Shown here in pieces: positions 60,557 through 64,000 of a stretch of DNA of 64,000 nt. Source of the DNA: DATAFF01 sp963744915. Lineage in GTDB: Bacteria; Pseudomonadota; Alphaproteobacteria; Rhizobiales; Aestuariivirgaceae. A model generated the notes under the pieces. That model did no database searches, was not told where the DNA came from, and saw nothing but the letters and a program-made list of their open reading frames with translations. Position numbers and translations under genes: made by a program. Where the stretch lies: assembly GCA_963744915.1 (NCBI GenBank), contig CAVUUY010000006.1:62001-126000 (forward strand), read 5' to 3'. The first letter of the stretch is position 1. Each line of letters starts with the position of its first letter.

Positions 60557-62329
60557 ATGTCGACCGAAGCAATTGCGGTTGGCCGCCAGGAATTGCGGCG
60601 CGCCATCGACTGGCGGGGTGCGTTCTGGGTGGCGAGCGGCGTTCCGGCTCTCGTCCTGTTCTCGATCGGGGGCATCGCAGGCACCACCGGGAAGCTGGCC
60701 TTCCTGGTGTGGATCATCTCGATGGTCATGGGCTTCATCCAGTCCTTCACCTATGCGGAAATTGCCGGGTTGTTCGCCGAGAAATCCGGCGGCGCTCCGA
60801 TCTATGGCGCGACCGCCTGGCTGCGCTATTCCAAGCTGGTCGGGCCGCTTTCGGTGTGGTGCTACTGGTTTGCCTGGTCGCCGGTCCTGTCCCTCGGCTG
60901 CGCCATTGCCGCGAGCTACCTGCTCAACGCCTATGCCCCCATCCCGGCGGTGGATTCGCCGGCGGTCAAGGACTGGATCACCGCCCATGCCTCGACGATC
61001 GCTGCGGATTCACCGCGGGTTGTCGAGTGGCTCGCCGCCAATGCGGGCAAGACGGCGAGCGATGCCGTCCAGACCCTGCTGTCGGCCGATGCCGTGGCGG
61101 CACTCACCCCGGCGATCCGGGGCTGGGAGGCCGCTTCCTTCAACATCCCCGGCCTCGCCACCGCCCATCTCAACGCCACCTTCATCATCGGCGTCGTGCT
61201 GATGCTGATCATCTTCGCCATCCAGCACCGCGGCATCCTCAGCACCGCCAACTTCCAGAAGGTGGTCGGCTCGATCGTGATCGTGACCCTGCTGGTGGTC
61301 GGTGTCGCGCCGATCCTTCTCGGCCATGTCGACTGGTCCAATTTCACCAATCTGGTGCCGCCAAAGGCCGCCTATTCGGCCGAGCCGGGGGCCTGGAACA
61401 ATGGCGGCTGGACGCTGTTCCTCGGCGGCCTCTTCATCGCGGCGTGGTCGACCTACGCGTTCGAGACCGCGGTCTGCTACACGCGCGAATTCAAGGATCC
61501 GCAGAGCGATACCTTCAAGGCCATCTTCTATTCCGGCCTCCTCTGCCTCATTCTCTTCACGCTTGTCCCCTTCACCTTCCAAGGCGTCCTCGGCGTCGAG
61601 GGGATGCTCGCACCCGCGGTGGTCGATGGATCCGGTATCGCCGATGCGATTGCCGGCATGGTGGGCGGCGGCAACTTCATCCATGCCCTGCTGGTGGGGC
61701 TGATGGTGCTCGCCCTCATTCTCACCATCATGACCGCGATGGCCGGCTCGTCGCGCACCCTCTATCAGGGTTCGGTCGACGGCTGGCTGCCGCGCTATCT
61801 GCACCACGTCAACGAGCATGGTGCGCCGACCCGCGCCATGTGGACCGATCTCGGGTTCAACGTCTTCCTGCTTGCCATAGCCTCCGACGTCTCGGGCTAC
61901 TTCTTCGTGCTCGCGGTGTCCAATGTCGGCTATATGATTTTCAACTTCCTGAACCTGAATGCGGGATGGATTCACCGCGTCGATTCCGGGCATGTGCCGA
62001 GGCCGTGGAGGGCGCCCAACTGGCTGATCGGCCTCAACACGGTGCTCGCTTTCGTCAATCTGCTGTTCCTCGGAGCCGGCGCCAAGGTCTGGGGCTATGC
62101 CAATGCGCTGTGGGTCGGCTTCGCCTTTGCGGCGCTGATCGTGCCGGTGTTCGTGCTGCGCCACTATATCCAGGATGGCGGCCGCTTTCCGCCCAACGCG
62201 CTGGCGGAGCTCGGGCTCAAGGGCAGCGATCTGGGCGAGCGCAAGGCCGGCATGCTGCCCTATCTGGCGCTCGCCGCCGGCTTGGTGGTGGTGTTGCTGG
62301 CGGACCGGTATTTCCAGCTTCCATCGTGA
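60557..62329 (+). CDS. APC-superfamily amino-acid permease
   Basis: Inner-membrane transporter of 590 residues with about twelve to fourteen helices. Helix 1 carries VPALVLFSIGGIAGTTGKLA and helix 2 QSFTYAEIAGLFAEKSGGAP, the consensus of APC permeases (GG-IAG and E-A-FP-like). A roughly 80-residue insertion after helix 4 (VDSPAVKDWITAHASTIAAD to about LNATFIIG) is unusual for short APC members. Later: YAFETAVCYTREFKDPQSDT and MAGSSRTLYQGSVDGWLPRY. Substrate unknown. GAGAGGAGA precedes ATG 60557. Convergent with dnaE2. Confidence 0.84.
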   Translation: MSTEAIAVGRQELRRAIDWRGAFWVASGVPALVLFSIGGIAGTTGKLAFLVWIISMVMGFIQSFTYAEIAGLFAEKSGGAPIYGATAWLRYSKLVGPLSVWCYWFAWSPVLSLGCAIAASYLLNAYAPIPAVDSPAVKDWITAHASTIAADSPRVVEWLAANAGKTASDAVQTLLSADAVAALTPAIRGWEAASFNIPGLATAHLNATFIIGVVLMLIIFAIQHRGILSTANFQKVVGSIVIVTLLVVGVAPILLGHVDWSNFTNLVPPKAAYSAEPGAWNNGGWTLFLGGLFIAAWSTYAFETAVCYTREFKDPQSDTFKAIFYSGLLCLILFTLVPFTFQGVLGVEGMLAPAVVDGSGIADAIAGMVGGGNFIHALLVGLMVLALILTIMTAMAGSSRTLYQGSVDGWLPRYLHHVNEHGAPTRAMWTDLGFNVFLLAIASDVSGYFFVLAVSNVGYMIFNFLNLNAGWIHRVDSGHVPRPWRAPNWLIGLNTVLAFVNLLFLGAGAKVWGYANALWVGFAFAALIVPVFVLRHYIQDGGRFPPNALAELGLKGSDLGERKAGMLPYLALAAGLVVVLLADRYFQLPS

Positions 62330-62370
62330 TGGGAGCCGACCACTGCCAATGCCGAGTTGCCTAGGCGGCC

Positions 62371-64000
62371 CTACTGGAAGTCGCGTGATTTCGGGATGAT
62401 GCGGTTCTGCCGCGGGTGGCGAGCCGGCGGCGGGTGCGAGCCGCCGGGTGCGCCGCGCGCCACCTCGTCGGCCCGCGCCAGCGGATTGACCAGAAGATCG
62501 TCGGGCGCGAGCCTGGCGAGCCAATGGGTCAGATCCTCGATCCGGTGCGCGATGACATGGATGATGTCGTCCTGCCGCTGCACCCGGCCCTTGACCAGCA
62601 TCAGCCGCGCCCCCATCACCGCCGAGCGGTAGGTCTCGAGCGTCTTCGGCCACACCACGATGTTGGCGATCGAAAACTCGTCCTCGAGCGTCATGAAGAC
62701 GACGCCCTGCGCCGAGCCCGGTCGCTGCCTGACCAGCACCACCCCCGCCACCACCACCAGGGCATTGTTCCGCACGCCCGCGAGCGCCGCCATGTCGGTG
62801 ACGCCGCGGCCGCGGCAGTCCTGCCGCAGAAATTCCATCGGGTGGCCTTTGAGCGATAGCTTGAGGGTCTGGTAGTCATTGACCACATGCTCCGACAGCG
62901 GCATGTCGGGGAGCCGCACCGGCTCGTCATGACCTTGGTCCTCGAGCCCCTGCGCCGCAAACAGCGGCAACGGCCGGGCCCGCGCCAGCGCCTTCGCCTG
63001 CCACAGCGCCTGGCGCCGGTCGATGCCGAGCGAGCGGAAGGCATCGGCCGCCGCCAGCGTCTCGATCGAATGGACGGCGATGCCGGTGCGCTGCCTGAGC
63101 TCGGTCAGCGAGCCATAGGGCTTGCCGCCGCGCCGGGTGGCGGCCAGCCGCGCATCCGCCTCCTTCAGCCCATCCACCGAGCCGAGGCCGAGCTGCAGCA
63201 CGGGCGCGGACCCTGCGCCGGTGAGGGTCGCATCATAGTCGCTGCGATTGACATCGGGAGGGCTGACGTCAACCCCATGCTCGCGGGCATCGCGCACGAT
63301 CTGGGCCGGGGCGTAGAATCCCATCGGCTGCGAATTGAGCAGGCCGGCCGCGAAAGCCGCCGGATAGCGGCATTTGATCCAGGCCGAGACATAGACGAGA
63401 TGGGCAAAGCTCGCAGCATGGCTTTCCGGGAAGCCATATTCGCCGAATCCCTTGATCTGATTGAAGCAGCGCTCGGCGAAGCTGCGGTCATAGCCGCGCT
63501 CGACCATGCGGGCGATCATCTTCTGCTCGAGCCGCCCGATGGTGCCGCGCCGCTTGAACGTCGCCATCGCCTTGCGCAGCTCGTTGAGCTCGCCGGGCGT
63601 GAAATCCGCCGCCACCATGGCAAGCTTCATCGCCTGCTCCTGGAACAGCGGCACGCCCTTGGTCTTGCCGAGCACCGCATAGAGCTCGTCCGCATCGCCG
63701 AAAGCCGGGTCGGGGGCAGGATATTCCTCGCGCTCCAGGCCCTGGCGGCGCCGCAGATAGGGATGGACCATGTCACCCTGGATCGGGCCGGGGCGGACGA
63801 TCGCCACCTCGATCACCAGATCGTAGAACGTCTTCGGCCTAAGCCGCGGCAGCATGTTCATCTGGGCCCGGCTCTCGACCTGGAAGACGCCGATCGAATC
63901 GGCGCGGCACAGCATCTCGTAGACTTCGGGCTCCTCGCGCGGCACCGTCGCCAGCGTGTAGTCCACCCCATGCCAGGCGGCGATCAGCTCGAAGCATTTG
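62371..64000 (-). CDS. dnaE2: Error-prone DNA polymerase DnaE2 (3' part; 5' end outside window)
   Basis: C-family polymerase of the mutasome (ImuA-ImuB-DnaE2), acting in SOS-induced lesion bypass. About 543 C-terminal residues are present of roughly 1080. Seen: DYTLATVPREEPEVYEMLCR, ADSIGVFQVESRAQMNMLPR, IVRPGPIQGDMVHPYLRRRQ, PLFQEQAMKLAMVAADFTPG, FAERCFNQIKGFGEYGFPES and an OB-fold (VVVAGVVLVRQRPGSAQGVV). The end NRIIPKSRDFQ is the usual DnaE2 tail, which separates it from replicative DnaE1. The frame is open to the right edge. imuA/imuB would be expected upstream, beyond the window. Confidence 0.93.
   Translation of the reverse strand, partial: KCFELIAAWHGVDYTLATVPREEPEVYEMLCRADSIGVFQVESRAQMNMLPRLRPKTFYDLVIEVAIVRPGPIQGDMVHPYLRRRQGLEREEYPAPDPAFGDADELYAVLGKTKGVPLFQEQAMKLAMVAADFTPGELNELRKAMATFKRRGTIGRLEQKMIARMVERGYDRSFAERCFNQIKGFGEYGFPESHAASFAHLVYVSAWIKCRYPAAFAAGLLNSQPMGFYAPAQIVRDAREHGVDVSPPDVNRSDYDATLTGAGSAPVLQLGLGSVDGLKEADARLAATRRGGKPYGSLTELRQRTGIAVHSIETLAAADAFRSLGIDRRQALWQAKALARARPLPLFAAQGLEDQGHDEPVRLPDMPLSEHVVNDYQTLKLSLKGHPMEFLRQDCRGRGVTDMAALAGVRNNALVVVAGVVLVRQRPGSAQGVVFMTLEDEFSIANIVVWPKTLETYRSAVMGARLMLVKGRVQRQDDIIHVIAHRIEDLTHWLARLAPDDLLVNPLARADEVARGAPGGSHPPPARHPRQNRIIPKSRDFQ

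Overview
The window reads as chromosomal DNA of a high-GC alphaproteobacterium, most likely Hyphomicrobiales (Rhizobiales). Reasons: a ChvG-type kinase followed by a short HPr kinase, a lone EIIA and HPr; an XRE-cupin regulator; a ChoX-type choline transporter; a GlnT-type glutamine synthetase beside heterotetrameric sarcosine oxidase genes; and DnaE2. Genes are tightly packed, with many 4-bp ATGA overlaps. There is no gap above 300 bases, and I saw no transposase, tRNA, rRNA or CRISPR array.

Layout. 1-2.2 kb: end of chvG, then hprK, PTS EIIA and ptsH. 2.2-4.4 kb: an EamA transporter and a class V aminotransferase. 4.4-8.7 kb: thiamine module, with thiBPQ on the minus strand behind a TPP riboswitch and a divergent thiamine diphosphokinase. 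8.7-9.5 kb: aldo/keto reductase. 9.6-18.3 kb: a surface-sugar locus with two tandem surface-carbohydrate proteins, a Gfo/Idh/MocA oxidoreductase, a NeuB-like synthase fused to a cupin, a CMP-sugar synthetase, a UDP-sugar dehydrogenase and a 4-epimerase. 18.4-23.5 kb: acetylpolyamine-type deacetylase facing a polyamine-type ABC transporter. 23.5-30.9 kb: an SDR and histidine utilisation (hutU, hutC, hutI; divergent hutF, hutH) with a HutC-like operator between hutI and hutF. 30.9-34.6 kb: a dienelactone hydrolase, an adenylate/guanylate cyclase and an unrecognised gene split at a run of eight A. 34.6-38.1 kb: cysD-cysNC and an XRE-cupin regulator. 38.1-39.7 kb: FAD monooxygenase. 39.9-57.2 kb: one-carbon/quaternary-amine region with glnT, soxBDAG, an Fe-alcohol dehydrogenase, two further glutamine-synthetase-family genes, an N-formylglutamate amidohydrolase-like gene, choXWV, betA and a thiolase. 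57.3-62.3 kb: D-amino-acid aminotransferase, a DUF1127 protein, a methyltransferase/TetR pair with two matching operators, and an APC permease. 62.4-64 kb: 3' part of dnaE2.

How the parts fit. ChoXWV would import choline, BetA would oxidise it towards betaine, and SoxBDAG would demethylate sarcosine at the end of betaine breakdown. BetB and the betaine and dimethylglycine demethylases are not in the window. The hut genes cover histidine to N-formylglutamate by the HutF branch. The amidohydrolase at 49.0-49.8 kb could supply the last step but sits in the choline operon.

Quality note. Three genes (cysD, a glutamine-synthetase-family gene, a methyltransferase) each carry exactly one surplus base. 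In two of them it makes GAAATC where the restored frame reads GAATC, a GANTC (CcrM) site. A systematic sequencing artefact is therefore as likely as real gene decay.
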